Part shown: piece by piece, positions 1 through 10,988 of the stretch
How the letters are laid out: each line of letters begins with the position of its first letter
Numbering within the stretch: position 1 is the stretch's first letter
DNA from: Prochilodus magdalenae
Lineage: Eukaryota > Chordata > Actinopteri > Characiformes > Prochilodontidae
Reading direction: 5' to 3'
Assembly (NCBI GenBank): GCA_024036415.1
Contig: JAMWET010005075.1
Span: forward strand, 40,001 to 104,000
Length of the DNA stretch: 64,000 nucleotides
Translations under genes and position numbers: made by a program
The notes under the pieces: generated by a model
Database searches by the model: none
Told to the model about the DNA's origin: nothing
What the model saw: only the letters and a program-made list of their open reading frames with translations

Positions 1-256
1 GTACTGATCTGAACTAACCATTTACCCTTATCCTCTGTACCTTATAATGAGCTTTCGTGTTTGTGAAGTACTAAGTTCCTTTCGTACAGGGTTTGGTGCT
101 CTAAGTGTGTGCTTAACAGGTGTTTTGTGTCTGGATCGTATCTGGATCATTTAAACTTCAGTTGGAATCTTTTTACACTTGTCACTAAAAGGCATCCCCA
201 ATGTGTGCAGATGAAATGAGACTGTACTTTTCCCAAGTGAACAGCACATTAATACA

Positions 257-534
257 CACAGTACCAGTCAAAGTTTAGACACAACTACTCATAGAAGGCT
301 TGCTTATGTTTAACATAATGTTTAAACATAGAACTATAAAATAGCCCTCATGGAATTATGCAGTCCACCTTAAAAGAGCTCCAAAATAGAATTTTTTACA
401 TGAGGATACAACAGCCTTTGTTAGCCTGCAGTGAAGATTGATATAGCAAGCAGTTTGGACCGACTATCATCCATCATGAATATTCACTGCACTGAAAGAG
501 GAACTAGAGCTTTTGAATTGTGCCAAAAAAGAAA

Positions 535-593
<59 letters not shown>

Positions 594-611
594 TTTATAT
601 CATATTATATC

Positions 612-675
<64 letters not shown>

Positions 676-864
676 GAGGTGGTGATGTGGCAATAATATA
701 ATTTTCTAAAACAATATTAACAGTATATGTGGTATATCAGGATATGTGTTGTTTTTGATACCTCATCAGTTATGTGTATCATTAAGTGTAAGCCTGTAGG
801 GTCTTTAAGAGAACCAACAACATCCATTTAGTTGGCTGTGCCTAAATTTTTGACTGGTACTGTG
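257..864. mobile_element. Mariner/Tc1-like non-autonomous element (family H, copy 1)
   Basis: The ends are inverted: the left end reads CACAGTACCAGTCAAA and the right end is its near complement, TGACTGGTACTGTG. The sub-terminal block next to the right end (about 790-835) recurs in reverse complement at 23.2 kb, so this is a dispersed family. No transposase frame remains, and the interior is largely an expanded TA microsatellite. Flanking TA duplications are not clean, so the exact edges are uncertain by a few bases. Confidence 0.75.
539..670. repeat. (TA)n microsatellite, two blocks
   Basis: Two long alternating AT tracts are separated by a short T run and ATATCATATT-type units. They lie inside the family H element. 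The reading frames across them (tyrosine-isoleucine repeats) are meaningless. Confidence 0.97.
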
Positions 865-1708
865 CATTCCAAATCTCAAACAAGCATGGATATATGAACG
901 AACTAAATGTAGAATAATATTTATGATGTGTGCAGTAATGATACACAGCTATAACATTCATTTTGCCAGTAAAATCAAAAGTGAGCCAGTGTTAATTCGA
1001 AAGCCAAACACTTTGGCTGTAATAAAGCATTCATGAAATGTCTTTTGAGAATAACAGCAGCTATATTCTGAGAACCCTTATAGTTTCTAGGTAACAACAT
1101 TGCTGTTCCTGGATTATAACCACTAGCTCCTGTTAGCTTTATGTACCTCAAGTGAATTATCTATGTAGATCAAGAAATGGAAAACGAATCAGATTCAGAT
1201 AACACATAAACACATCCTTTCCACTGATTTATCCATGCTGAGATTAGTTCCATTCACCTTGTGCTATTTCCGTTGTTGTAAGCCCTGATTGGGCTGAATT
1301 AGTTTTACCAGAGCATGTAATTTGTGTGTGATTTGACTGGCCAATTACCCCAAATAGCCTGTATCGACACCCCATTGCAATGTTCATATCAACATGATGC
1401 AACCATCCCTGCTATCTGGCGTATATACTAGTGGAAGAAAAGTAATGTGGGTTCATTCCACTCACCAAATGCTTCCCAATCATACCGAAAGACACACTAC
1501 TCTGTGAGAGGTACTTTTTTCCTTCTCCTTGTCATTTGGCCAATTGTCTCGTCATGAATTTGAAGATGAAGGAATCGGGTCATATTGAGCTCATTTTAGC
1601 TGTTATCCTCATGTTCTCCTTGTATTCAGGTTACCAAAAAAAAGGAACAATAAAGGGGGCACTGTCGAAGCTGAAGTCAGTTTCCTTTTTCCAGCATCTG
1701 GTTCTTCA

Positions 1709-1774
1709 TTCCACCTTAAATAGTGCAGCAGCTATACGTGCCGCATTATGACTGCAGCACCATTTAAGGTGGAA
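1709..1774. repeat. 66-bp near-perfect hairpin, MITE-like
   Basis: The left arm TTCCACCTTAAATAGTGCAG pairs with the right arm, which ends in CATTTAAGGTGGAA, across a loop of about 20 bases. The arms match over roughly 22 positions with few mismatches. This resembles a very short foldback transposon. A structured non-coding RNA is possible but has no other support. Confidence 0.6.
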
Positions 1775-3842
1775 CAGGTAAATGAGAAGAAGAAACTGGT
1801 CAACTGAAAACTTCATTCTTGGCATTCATTTGGCAGGATTACTATTACTGAAGGAACCCTGCTTTTGGTGAATTATAAGGCCTATGTAAGTGGGATTAAC
1901 ATAACATAGGGATGTGTTGTAATCTGTAGTGATTACCGACAAAATCTGTGACTACAGTCCTGTAGGAAACTGCCATGTCTGTAGTTTTTGCAAGTGTGCT
2001 CAGTAATATTTCTGTAATTCTGATTCTTAATCTGATTCCCATCAGCAACAGTTGTCCTGCTTTAAGGGTTTTATGTTCATCTGTAAACACATTAGTATGT
2101 AATGTGTAAATAAGTTATGAGGACCAGCTGGATTGAATATGTATAGTAAAGGCTAATGTAATGAATATAAATTAATATTGGCGGTTATTTATATCCTTTT
2201 CTAAATGATTAACATTGCCAGGTTTTGATTGGCTAGGCAGTGGAGTCACAATCATATGAGTTAGAAAAGGACTGGCCAATAAAATGAAAGGAAAATACTA
2301 AAAGCATTATTTCACTTGAATAAAACTGAAGATTGATGACTACCACACCAAACAAACAAAATAGAACATGTACCAAAAACCAGCTTCCACCCATTTTTCA
2401 CACAAGTCTGTGGTTTTATACATCATTTTAATAATAGTAAATATTTGTGTTTTGCATGTACCTTATCACCATAACTGGTTGCCAGAAATGAATTTCAGGC
2501 CCAAAACTTTAAGCTGGGTTAGCTTAGCTTGCTAAGTTTCTTTGACTTTTTTCTATAGGTGAAGTAGGAGATACCAACCTTGTGATTGGTTAAGAAGTGC
2601 TTACTGAAGCGTTACCAAAGATTGAGACCTCACATTTTACACTGAGTCAAGCGAAATATGGTGGCATTTATAATATTATTCTCTATTATAAGAGGAGGTG
2701 TTTATAAAACATACTATGTACATGTTTATTGTGGCACAGTGGAACATGACTAATGCAACTGGAAATAAAACACAGGGTTAAGCTTCTTGTTGGCACAGCA
2801 ATAGAAAGTACACTATGCATGATGTTTTTTATTTTATATATGTGTATTTAACTTTTTACTATCTCAGTTAATGACCTTAGTGTAAAAGATCATAACATAG
2901 TCCTTGTAAAAGGTCAGGACACTGTTGTATAAACAGTGTATAAACAACAAATGTTGTATAAACATTTGGACTGTTAGAACTGATTAGGTTCTGGTTCATA
3001 TCTAGTTGTTTACTTTAGATGTGGCTCAGCCAGTCAGATTTTAGAACCAGAAGTGCTGGTTAATACAACAGAAGTTTGGCATGCAGTGCTGCAAGGCCTT
3101 TCCTTGTATTCTGTATTCTGTAGGTGTTTAGATTACCTTTTAATCCCTCTTCAATTTGTGTGAGTGGCAAGCAAGAGGGAGAGCAACAGATTCAGCTGTT
3201 TCGCTTTCACCCTCATCACAATAAATCTAACATGAGCCGTCTCAGGCTGACTTGTAGTCCTGTGAGTTCCATTTGCAATAATTGATACGACCTTGGTTGT
3301 GGCATTGGCTATATTACTGATAGGTGCTGTTCCAAAAGATACACAAACAGATACTTCAGCCTTTCATAAGACTCTACAGGAAAGGTCATGTGGCGCAGGT
3401 TCATTTCTGTGCTGATGGAACAGCTAATGAATGAATGAATTTGTGTTCTACTGTTTTCTTATCATAGCTTTACTGTGGAGTAAATCTGGTCCCAGTCCAG
3501 CCCTGCTCTGCCATGCGCTGTCCTAGATTTGAATGTGGTGATTCAGATCTACCCGATTGTGTGATTTGAAGCCCCATGGATCTGCCTGTCTGCGAGTTTG
3601 GACCAAAGCTCTACAATTTCCTACTTTTACTTTGTGCATGAGTCTTCTCTGGGGTTAAATGCCTCTGCATATGAAAAATGTATCACACGGTGTAATATAC
3701 CGTACTTCATCGCAATGCCAGAACCTTCTCCTGCAGCCAGTTAGCATGTCTCCAAGGTTAACATCTTTAATGCAGGAGCAGCTTTCTGAAGAGCGGAGCT
3801 TTGAAGATAACAGCTGGAGTCAAAGGGGAAAGACAGAGTGAG

Positions 3843-3845
<3 letters not shown>
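1775..3845. other. Single-copy DNA, nothing recognised
   Basis: About 2 kb of AT-rich sequence without terminal repeats, tandem structure or a reading frame that resembles a protein. Short frames of 60-65 codons start and stop at random. Confidence 0.5.
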
Positions 3846-3883
<38 letters not shown>

Positions 3884-3895
3884 GAGAGAGGGAGA
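3846..3895. repeat. (GA)n microsatellite
   Basis: About 45 bases of GA repeat with one interruption near the 3' end. Confidence 0.95.
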
Positions 3896-3972
3896 GTTAT
3901 ATTACTTCATACGGAAACAAAAAGCAGTATGCAGTCCTTCTTCATGCACTGCAGGTACAGCACAGAAGGTTG

Positions 3973-4313
3973 TACAACCCTGCTTCCAAAATAGTTAGGA
4001 TGCTATACAAAACGATGCTAATACCAGAATGCAGTGATATGCAAATGAGTTAAACCCTATATTTCAAATAGGACACCTGTTGTACATCTCACAATTCAAT
4101 AGGTTAACTGGCAACAGGTCTGTAACATGACTGGATATAAAAAGAGCATATCAGAGAGGCGGAGTCTTTCAGAAGTGAAGCTGGGTAGGGGCTCACCACT
4201 CTGTGAAATGCCACACGGCAAATACTGCAAGAATTCAGGAGCCACTTTCCTCAACATGAAATACCAAATACGGTAATCATCTACAGTATATAATATAATT
4301 AAAAGATTTGAGA
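3973..4313 (+). mobile_element. DNA transposon 5' part (family C, copy 1), interrupted by a SINE
   Basis: The left end TACAACCCTGCTTCCAAAAT and the following block match the start of a Tc1/mariner-superfamily element widespread in fish, whose coding part begins near 4180. That part should encode an N-terminal helix-turn-helix, but the frame is broken. The element resumes at 4644 after the SINE with the expected next words (AGAGAATCTGGAGAAG), which shows it was one unit. Family naming is from memory and only moderately certain. Confidence 0.7.
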
Positions 4314-4643
4314 CTCGGCTGGCATGGTGGCACAGTGGGTAGCACCTCACAGCAAGAAGGACCTGTGTGTGATTCCTGAGTGAGTCAGTGAGTCAATGGT
4401 CTTTTTCTGTGTGGGGTTTGCATGTTCTCCTCGTTTTTTTTTTTTGCTCCCACAGTCCAAAGACATGCGGTCAGGTGAATTGAAGATGCTAAATAGCACC
4501 CCTGGATGTGTACATGTGTGTCTTCTCTTTGAAGGATTAGTGGCCAGTTTAGGGTGTTCCTGGCCATCCGTCCAATAAATGCTGGGATGAGCTCCAGCAC
4601 CCACCGTGACCCAGAGGGAGTAAGTGTTTTAGAAGATGAGAGT
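4314..4643 (+). mobile_element. tRNA-derived SINE (DANA/HE1-like), copy 1
   Basis: The head GGTGGCACAGTGGGTAGCAC and the body words GTTTGCATGTTCTCC and CCCACAGTCCAAAGACATGC are the signature of DANA-type fish SINEs. The 3' part carries the GCTGGGATGAGCTCCAGCAC word and an AGAAGATGAG tail. The insertion is flanked by near-identical duplications of about nine bases (GATTTGAGA at 4305, GATTTAGAGA at 4644). It splits an older transposon. Confidence 0.85.
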
Positions 4644-4702
4644 GATTTAGAGAATCTGGAGAAGTTTCTATATATAAAAGACAAGGCCAAGTTGAAGCTG
4701 TA
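4644..4702 (+). mobile_element. DNA transposon continuation (family C, copy 1)
   Basis: This continues the element that stops at 4313. The words AGAGAATCTGGAGAAG and ACAAGGCCAAG follow on directly from the pre-SINE sequence. The similarity then ends, so the element is truncated. Confidence 0.6.
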
Positions 4703-4949
4703 ACCATAATGCATTTGGCTTTCCTATATTGTGCACTGATTGTAGATTGGAATGGTAATACAGTCTATTGCTGCAAAGATGGTCACAGCTTAGGCCTGTG
4801 GTGCCAAGCTAAGGATAACACTGAGACCAGCTTATCTGTAAAACTTCTCTAAAATGATGCATGAAGTGATATCTGCTCATTCGATGCTTTTATGTCTTGC
4901 GTAAATGCAGTTTAGGCAGTATTTTGCTCAGGCAGTAAGTGAGCACTTC

Positions 4950-5860
4950 CCTGCTAAGCCATGATGCTGTCATAGCAACCGTGGGAGAATATGCAGCGAC
5001 CGGCCCGGGAGAGATGCTTTTATTCGGGCGATGTAAATTTGCAAAGAGTGATGGTTCTCTTCTTATGAAAAGGTTAAGCTTCACTCGAGTACAGACATGC
5101 AGTGTACAATGCAAATAGGCCTAGAAGAGTTTTTGTTTAACTCCAGTGCATCCCACTCGCGCTTTCGGCCCCCCAGCACACAATCTTATTGTAGGCTGTG
5201 CTTTTGTCTTGCCAGGCACAACACAGGATGCAATCTCCTCTCATCTGTTCAAGTTATTTCCTGCTGCGTCCAGTATCGGTGCTGGCGTATCCGTCCCGAG
5301 CGCTGACCTAGAATCAGTTTGTGGCATGTTTTCCAGCCATTCTCCGCCCCAGGCGAGGCCCGCCGGCTGATCCGGGGCTGACAGGCGTGCGGATGTAGAG
5401 GCAGGGCAAATGGAGTGTTATATAGCACTCACGGCCTTCTGCGGTGTGAAATAGAGATGGGCTTTTCTCACTGGGCTGGAAATTGGCTCCCTCCGTCCTC
5501 CCATCCATCTAATCTCTTGTTCTTTTGTTTCGCTCCTTATCTGCGCACGGCCATGGACCCGGGCTATTTCCCCGCTGTCAGCCCACTTTAGTTTTGGTCC
5601 TGTTTCCTTTAAAAAGGAGGAACAGCAACAAACTGAGGCCGAGTTTAAATGGGAGCCCACCACGGTGCAGCACAGTTGTTATTGTAAGCTTCGGGCCAAA
5701 GTGCTGCCTTCCAGACATTTCCACTGGCTGATTACTATAAAAGTGGCCTCTGACCAGTGCCTCCTGCAAGGCAATTCAGTAAAGCATGGAATTTACTCAA
5801 CTCAAATATTGAATCAGAAGTCACAATTTCTATGCAGGGCCAAATCAAGGGCCACATTTG
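4950..5860. promoter_or_regulatory. Candidate conserved non-coding block
   Basis: Mixed-composition single-copy DNA, richer in GC than its surroundings, with no repeat or transposon signature and no sustained reading frame. Such islands in repeat-rich fish DNA are often enhancers. This is an inference from texture only, since cross-species conservation cannot be assessed here. Confidence 0.2.
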
Positions 5861-5887
5861 TGCGGAGGACATTTTGTTTTACATGTA

Positions 5888-6419
5888 CAGGGGTTGGACA
5901 ATGAAACTGAAACACCTGGTTTTAGACCACAATCATTTATTAGTATGGTGTAGGGCCTCCTTTTGCGGCCAATACAGCGCCAGTTCGTCTTGGGAATGAC
6001 ATATACAAGTCCTGCACAGTGGTCAGAGGGATTTTAAGCCATTCTTCTTGCAGGATAGTGGCCAGGTAACTACGTGATGCTGGTGGAGGTTCGTCCTCCT
6101 TGGTGCTATGCTGACATTACCCTGGATACCGTGGCTCTTGATACATCACAAAGACTTGCTGTCTCGGTCACAGATGCGCCAGCAAGATGTGCACCAACAA
6201 TCTGTCCTCTTTTGAACTCTGGTATGTCACCCATAATGTTGTGTGCATTGCAGTATTTTGAGCAGCACTGTGCTCTTACCTGCTAACTGAACCTTCACAC
6301 TCTGCTCTTACTGGTGCAATGTGCAGTTAATGAAGATTGGCCACCAGGCTGGTCCAATTTAGCCATGAGACCTCCCACACTAAAATGACAGGTGTTTCAG
6401 TTTCATTGTCCAACCCCTG
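5888..6419 (-). mobile_element. Miniature Tc1-like element (family A, copy 1)
   Basis: A 532-bp unit flanked by TA on both sides. The ends are long inverted repeats starting CAGGGGTTGGACAATGAAAC. Read on the minus strand, it contains the start of a Tc1-like transposase (helix-turn-helix region) joined directly to the transposase C-terminus (LQEWLKIPLTT, then LYMSFPR and VLAAKGGPTPY). The catalytic DDE core is missing. It is almost the same length as the 31.6-kb copy, so one deletion derivative was amplified by a transposase supplied in trans. Confidence 0.92.
6106..6234 (-). pseudogene. Transposase N-terminal fragment (helix-turn-helix), prematurely stopped
   Basis: A 42-codon frame starts with [14 protein letters not shown] and runs through [16 protein letters not shown], the recognition-helix region of Tc1 transposases. 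A TAG then replaces the tyrosine codon found in the 31.6-kb copy. No catalytic residues are present. It is unlikely to be functional. Confidence 0.6.
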
Positions 6420-6554
6420 TATGTGAACTACACCAACTGCCAATTTTTTATCTCCTTTAAGATTTTCGCCTATTTATTGTTTAATGTTCTACCCATTCAT
6501 AACTTTTGGCAATTTCTTGTTTAATTTCCTGTCCATCACTCGCCTCATCAGCTT

Positions 6555-6850
6555 GTAACGGTCACTTTAAGGCAGGTGCAGTGCGCATGGGCACGGTGGC
6601 GAGCCGGAGCGAATAATGGGAGTGTGGAGGAAAGCGCGGGAGAGAATGTGCGTGTGGTGAACTACAGTATACTAGGTTGTAGCCTGGGTTCTCCAACTGG
6701 TGTTATCTGGGAACTTGTGACGAGTGAAGTCTCGGTGCTCTCATTGTTTATTAAACTGGCTCCGAAACCCCTTCACGACGTGTTCCCTGCGTGTCTCTTT
6801 ATGGAAGCTAAGTATCCACCTCTCTACGAGAGCACCCACCTAACACCATA
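6555..6850 (+). mobile_element. Possible LTR fragment
   Basis: Begins TGTAACGGTCAC, is GC-richer than its flanks, and contains TTTATTAAACTGGCT, which resembles the polyadenylation region of fish LTRs. There is no second LTR, internal region or target duplication. It could equally be unique sequence. A 143-codon frame crossing it and the next element is not protein-like. Confidence 0.3.
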
Positions 6851-6910
6851 CTTCCATTCGTTACAAGCTGCTATCACTCTTAGTTACACTGGTTACTGTT
6901 ATTTAGTTAA

Positions 6911-7417
6911 TGCAGTCATCATCAAAAGAGTAGTTACATTAATAGTTGCACCCAGAAGGAATCAACTGACAGTAATAACACTTGGTGGATTTGCGCATGT
7001 GACATAAGCAAGGACAGGCCTTATCGCTGTACCTGACTGACCCTTCGGCCACAGCTGTAGACATTCAGTGAGCAGTGATGTCCTCCATGAGTCATCTGTA
7101 CGAGGCTGTACGAAACAGGATTACATGCAGTCAGACCATTACGTCGACTATCCCTAACACCACCCCAACATCGTCTAAGACTGCAGTGGTGTTGTGCTAG
7201 ACTGTCATGGAGTGATTTAGAATGGCAGCGAGCCATCTTCAGTGACAAGTTACACATTTCTTTTGGTGGAGACGACAAACGAATCTGTGGTGTGGAGGCA
7301 CCATGGTCAGCACAAAGACAACCTCAAAATCTGCAGTAACATTTTATCTTCCTTCCTAATAGCACTGCAACCCAGCACTTCCTTCTGGGCTCAGCTATTC
7401 AGTTGATGATGAGTGAA
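6911..7417 (+). mobile_element. Tc1-like deletion derivative (family B, copy 1)
   Basis: The left end reads CAGTCATCATCAAAAGAGTA. The right end is its complement, ...TCAGTTGATGATGAGTGA. Inside is a decayed Tc1-like transposase segment around the first catalytic aspartate (AIFSDKLH in one frame, then FGGDDK), with frameshifts on both sides. The same sequence family recurs at least eight more times in this window. Confidence 0.75.
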
Positions 7418-8510
7418 ATAGGCATTTAATTCTATGAATATATTGACATAATGGAAAGATCACCTAGCAACTCTATCAGCTGGGCCAGTGGTCACTAACC
7501 CAACTACTGAAGACTTACCATCTTGTAGGTCTAAGCTCCAACCCTAGGCAACTCTGACACCTAATTTCTGCCTACATAAGTTTTGGAATAGGTGAAGACT
7601 ATATGTTAGATTTGAGGTGTTAGAAATAAAAGGTAGATCCCCATGCGGTTGGTAAACATTGAGCTAGTTCAACTATCCACATATTTATATCATAGCTGGG
7701 TCATATGGTAGCCTACAGAATGGGCAGAATGTGCAGAGATAAACACAGTGGGCATTTCAGTCTGCGGGCATCCCCAGCTGCTCTGAAGTCAATTGAGAAT
7801 TAGTTGTGTTAATGCCTGTTTGGTATTCTTGGGGTTTAAGTTTTTCTCCGCTGGCGATTATCAGGAAGTTGCTGATTACACACTGATTCTCAAGATTATT
7901 GGAGGTAAAAAAACTTTTACATGAATAAAATATCCCAGCACTTATGTCTACTTTTGGCAAAGGAAATGTATTAATGTGGAAAAATATGCACATTTTAATC
8001 ACATGCTTTTTTTTCCGGAGCTGAATGTTGGCTGGTTTGGTCTCCACTGATCAACTACAGTTAACTAAAGAGATGTGTTTTGTGTAAATGAGAGTCATTC
8101 TAGGGCTTTAGTTCTTCATATATTGGACTGATTGGCTAAAAGAACAGATCGATAGAGAGGTTTAATGGTGGCAAACAAATAATGAGCGAGAGAGTGAGAA
8201 AGAGAGAAGTACACTATTAAAAATCAATGGTTGTTAAATGGTTCTTAGCTAGGATGTACAGTTCTAGAAAAGTCCTTTGATAGAAACTTTAAATCATGTG
8301 GAAGTTCTTTAAAAATGTTCCACACATCTCATTCAGCAAAAACGTCTCATCCATCGAAAGTTTCTTTATGGAAACAAAATATGCTTACTCGAGGGGTCTC
8401 TAGTAAACAACTCAAATGGTTCTTTGCCTGGTAAAATGGTGTTGTATGTCAAACATTTTTGGATTGGTTGTATATGTTGCCATTATTGCCGTTTTGGTTA
8501 TAGTATTTAT
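7418..8510. other. Single-copy DNA, nothing recognised
   Basis: No terminal repeats, tandem arrays or protein-like frames were found. A 96-codon minus-strand frame near 7757-8047 is lysine- and serine-rich and matches nothing I recognise. Confidence 0.5.
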
Positions 8511-8511
8511 A

Positions 8512-9058
8512 CACTCATCTTAAAAACAATTGCACCCAGTAATTTGGTGGATAGGTTTGAAATCATGTGCACCCTCCACAGCACATATGACGTATGCAAG
8601 GTCGGGCCTTATCGCTGTACCTGACGAATTAAGGTATAAGGTCGTCCTGTGGCGTGTGCTTTCCATTCTGACTGTGCTGTTGTGTTGGTAGCGTCTTTTG
8701 CAAGAGAGGTATCCCTCAGAGAAGAGTTCGACAGCAATTTGAGCAGCTGAATGAGAAAGAGAGGGGACACATTGAAGGGAAGCGGGATGGGCTTATCAAC
8801 GTATCGTGCACCATTCGGGTCATGTGAGTATTACCATAGCATGCCGTTTGGCAGAAGGATCTAGGAGGCCTACACGAACCACAGAAAGGGAAAACCAACG
8901 GATTGTGAAAATTCAATCTGCATGAGATGGATTATCACAGGGCACCATTAGGAACCTCTACAACTCCTTACTGTTCCTGGTAGCCTTTATTATCTTTCCC
9001 AATAGCATCACAATCCAACACTTCCCTCTGGGTGTAACTATTCTTTTGATGATGAGTG
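8512..9058 (+). mobile_element. Tc1-like deletion derivative (family B, copy 2), both ends present
   Basis: Starts CACTCATCTTAAAAACAATT after a TA and ends ATTCTTTTGATGATGAGTG. The N-terminal transposase region (VRQQFEQLNEKERGHIEGKR in the plus direction) is followed by words of the C-terminal region (GTIRNLYNSL), with the catalytic core deleted. Several frameshifts and stops make it non-coding. The copy defines both termini of family B. Confidence 0.82.
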
Positions 9059-10081
9059 AATTTTATAGTGATGGCTTGTGCTGTTCTACATTGTGGTAAA
9101 ATGTGCTAGTGCTTGGCCTAGTCTCGTTTCCATCATTATTTCATTATTTCTAATGAAGTTTATTTGTTCAGGTCATAGACATTTAATTAATATTACAGTT
9201 CAATTGTATTTGCATAAATGTACCAGGCTTTATCAGCAACTGTTACAACCAGCACCTCAGTCTGAATACAGTTGAGGGTCCCTATGTGTTAAGTTTGAAC
9301 ATTTCCACTCAAACCACCTGAATTTTGAATAAATGGCCGGTGCTTGAAACAAAGTGTCAAAGTGTAGCAGGGGTCTGTTAAGTGCTTTCAAGCTTGCCTC
9401 ATTTTTTTCCAAATTAAACGAAAACATGTTAGGTTGTGCCCTGCTCTCCTCTGAGCCCCTGAGAGTCATGGTTATACTCTGCTAGGCTGAGCTGTAATCG
9501 GGTTTAGAAGATTGACCCAAACGGAACTTTAAAGTTTCAGAACCCAGCACAGGCACAGCTGCCACTTCCAATGAGCAATACCTGTCTGCCTGGTCTTAAA
9601 GAAGAGGGAGACAGACTGAAATGCCGCACTAGATGACAGGGTGCTTTTATGAACACATTTATCCATCTGAGCTTTCTCCAGTACAGTCCGTACACTCCGA
9701 ACAGACTCACCATTCATCTCCATAATGCAGATTATAATGTATTTCTCATTTTATTTAATCCATCAAGTGATGGCTTTTATGAAATTCTATATGGAAAGCA
9801 GTTAGTCTCGGCCATTCCTCACAGACAGATAGTATTTCATGTTTCATCATTTTGTCTTTATGGTGAAGCTGAGGCCATACATTTCATGAAAAATAGACCA
9901 ATAGAAATGGTCCAGAATAAATTATTGTTACAGTTAGTTTTTTTTCCTTCTCCTTTAAATTTATCGTTTCAGAGTTAGTTCAATTCCAGTCAAAAATGAC
10001 TATTAAAGACGAGCGCATGTTAGTTAAGTTTTTAGGGGTTACTTCCGGGATTATATATAATTAAATATATATATATATATA
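9059..10081. other. Single-copy DNA, nothing recognised
   Basis: AT-rich sequence without repeats. A 109-codon plus-strand frame (9649-9978) has no recognisable motif. A short TA run precedes the next element. Confidence 0.5.
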
Positions 10082-10503
10082 CAGGGGTTAGACAATGAAA
10101 CTGAAACACCTGTCATTTTAGTGTGGGAGGTCTCATGGCTAAATTGAACCAGCCTGGTGGCCAATCTTCATTAATTGCACATTGCACCAGTAAGAGCAGA
10201 GTGTTTTGTTGACGCATCTGTGACCAAGACAGCAAGTCTTTGTGATGTATCAAGAGCCACGGTATCCAGGGTAATGTCAGCATACCACCAAGAAGGACGA
10301 ACCTCCACCAGCATCACGTAGTGACCTGGCCACTATCCTGCAAGAATGGCTTAAAATCCCTCTGACCACTGTGGCACAGGACTTGTATATGTCCTTCCCA
10401 AGATGAACTGATGCTGTATTGGCCGCAAAAGGAGGCCCTACACCATACTAATAAATGATTGTGGTCTAAAACCAGGTGTTTCAGTTTCATTGTCCAACCC
10501 CTG
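10082..10503 (+). mobile_element. Miniature Tc1-like element (family A, copy 2)
   Basis: A 422-bp unit bounded by TA and by inverted ends starting CAGGGGTTAGACAATGAAAC. Its orientation is opposite to copies 1 and 3. It shares their N-terminus to C-terminus junction but has lost a further ~110 bp just before the helix-turn-helix start, including the start codon. It is inserted next to TA microsatellite sequence. Confidence 0.9.
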
Positions 10504-10531
10504 TATATATATATATATATATATATATATT
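10504..10531. repeat. (TA)n microsatellite
   Basis: Alternating TA directly abuts the right end of the family A element. It may be expanded from the target site. Confidence 0.9.
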
Positions 10532-10532
10532 G

Positions 10533-10988
10533 AAAATTCACACACAGCTCCTGCAGACTGTGTGCTAGGGGTGGAGTGACACCAGACCTTCTAGACATGT
10601 CCAGCATTAACTAATAAACCGTGCAACTTGCTGCTGACCACGGTGCCTTCACTCACGGATTTATTAACTGAAGATGACCCGCTGCCATTTTGAGTCTGTC
10701 ACAACACCACTGCATTCTTCAGGAATGGTGACGTGGTGTATAGGGCACTCGGCCTAACTCTCTGTGTGTATGTACCCCTGCAGTGTGCAGTCGTCTGCTG
10801 AATGTCCTGAATCGTGGCTGTTGGGTCACTCAGTAACAGCGATAAGATCCATTCTTGTTTATGCCACATGTGTAGTCGAATGTGAGACTTGAATCTTTTG
10901 CATGTCTCAAGATGTCAAACCCACCCACCAAGTCTCAGTCCTTTTGGCTGATTCCTTCTAGGGGCAGCTATTCTTTTGGCGATGAGTG
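10533..10988 (-). mobile_element. Tc1-like fragment (family B, copy 3)
   Basis: The right edge is a family B terminus (GCTATTCTTTTGGCGATGAGTG followed by TA, given here in two parts: GCTATTCTTTTGG and CGATGAGTG). Reading the minus strand, transposase C-terminal words occur near 10540-10600 (RRSGVTPPLAHSLQELC). The left terminus is lost, cut off by the TA tract. Frames are broken throughout. Confidence 0.7.

Noticed and set aside
431..701. Tyr-Ile repeat peptides
   Set aside because: Translation of a TA microsatellite.
6074..6286. A 70-codon plus-strand frame, found nearly identical at 31789-32001, as a conserved small gene
   Set aside because: The similarity is explained by the two family A transposon copies. 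The frame is antisense to the transposase head.
6576..7007. A 143-codon frame as a possible small gene
   Set aside because: It crosses a possible LTR fragment and the left end of a Tc1-like relic, and has no recognisable domain.
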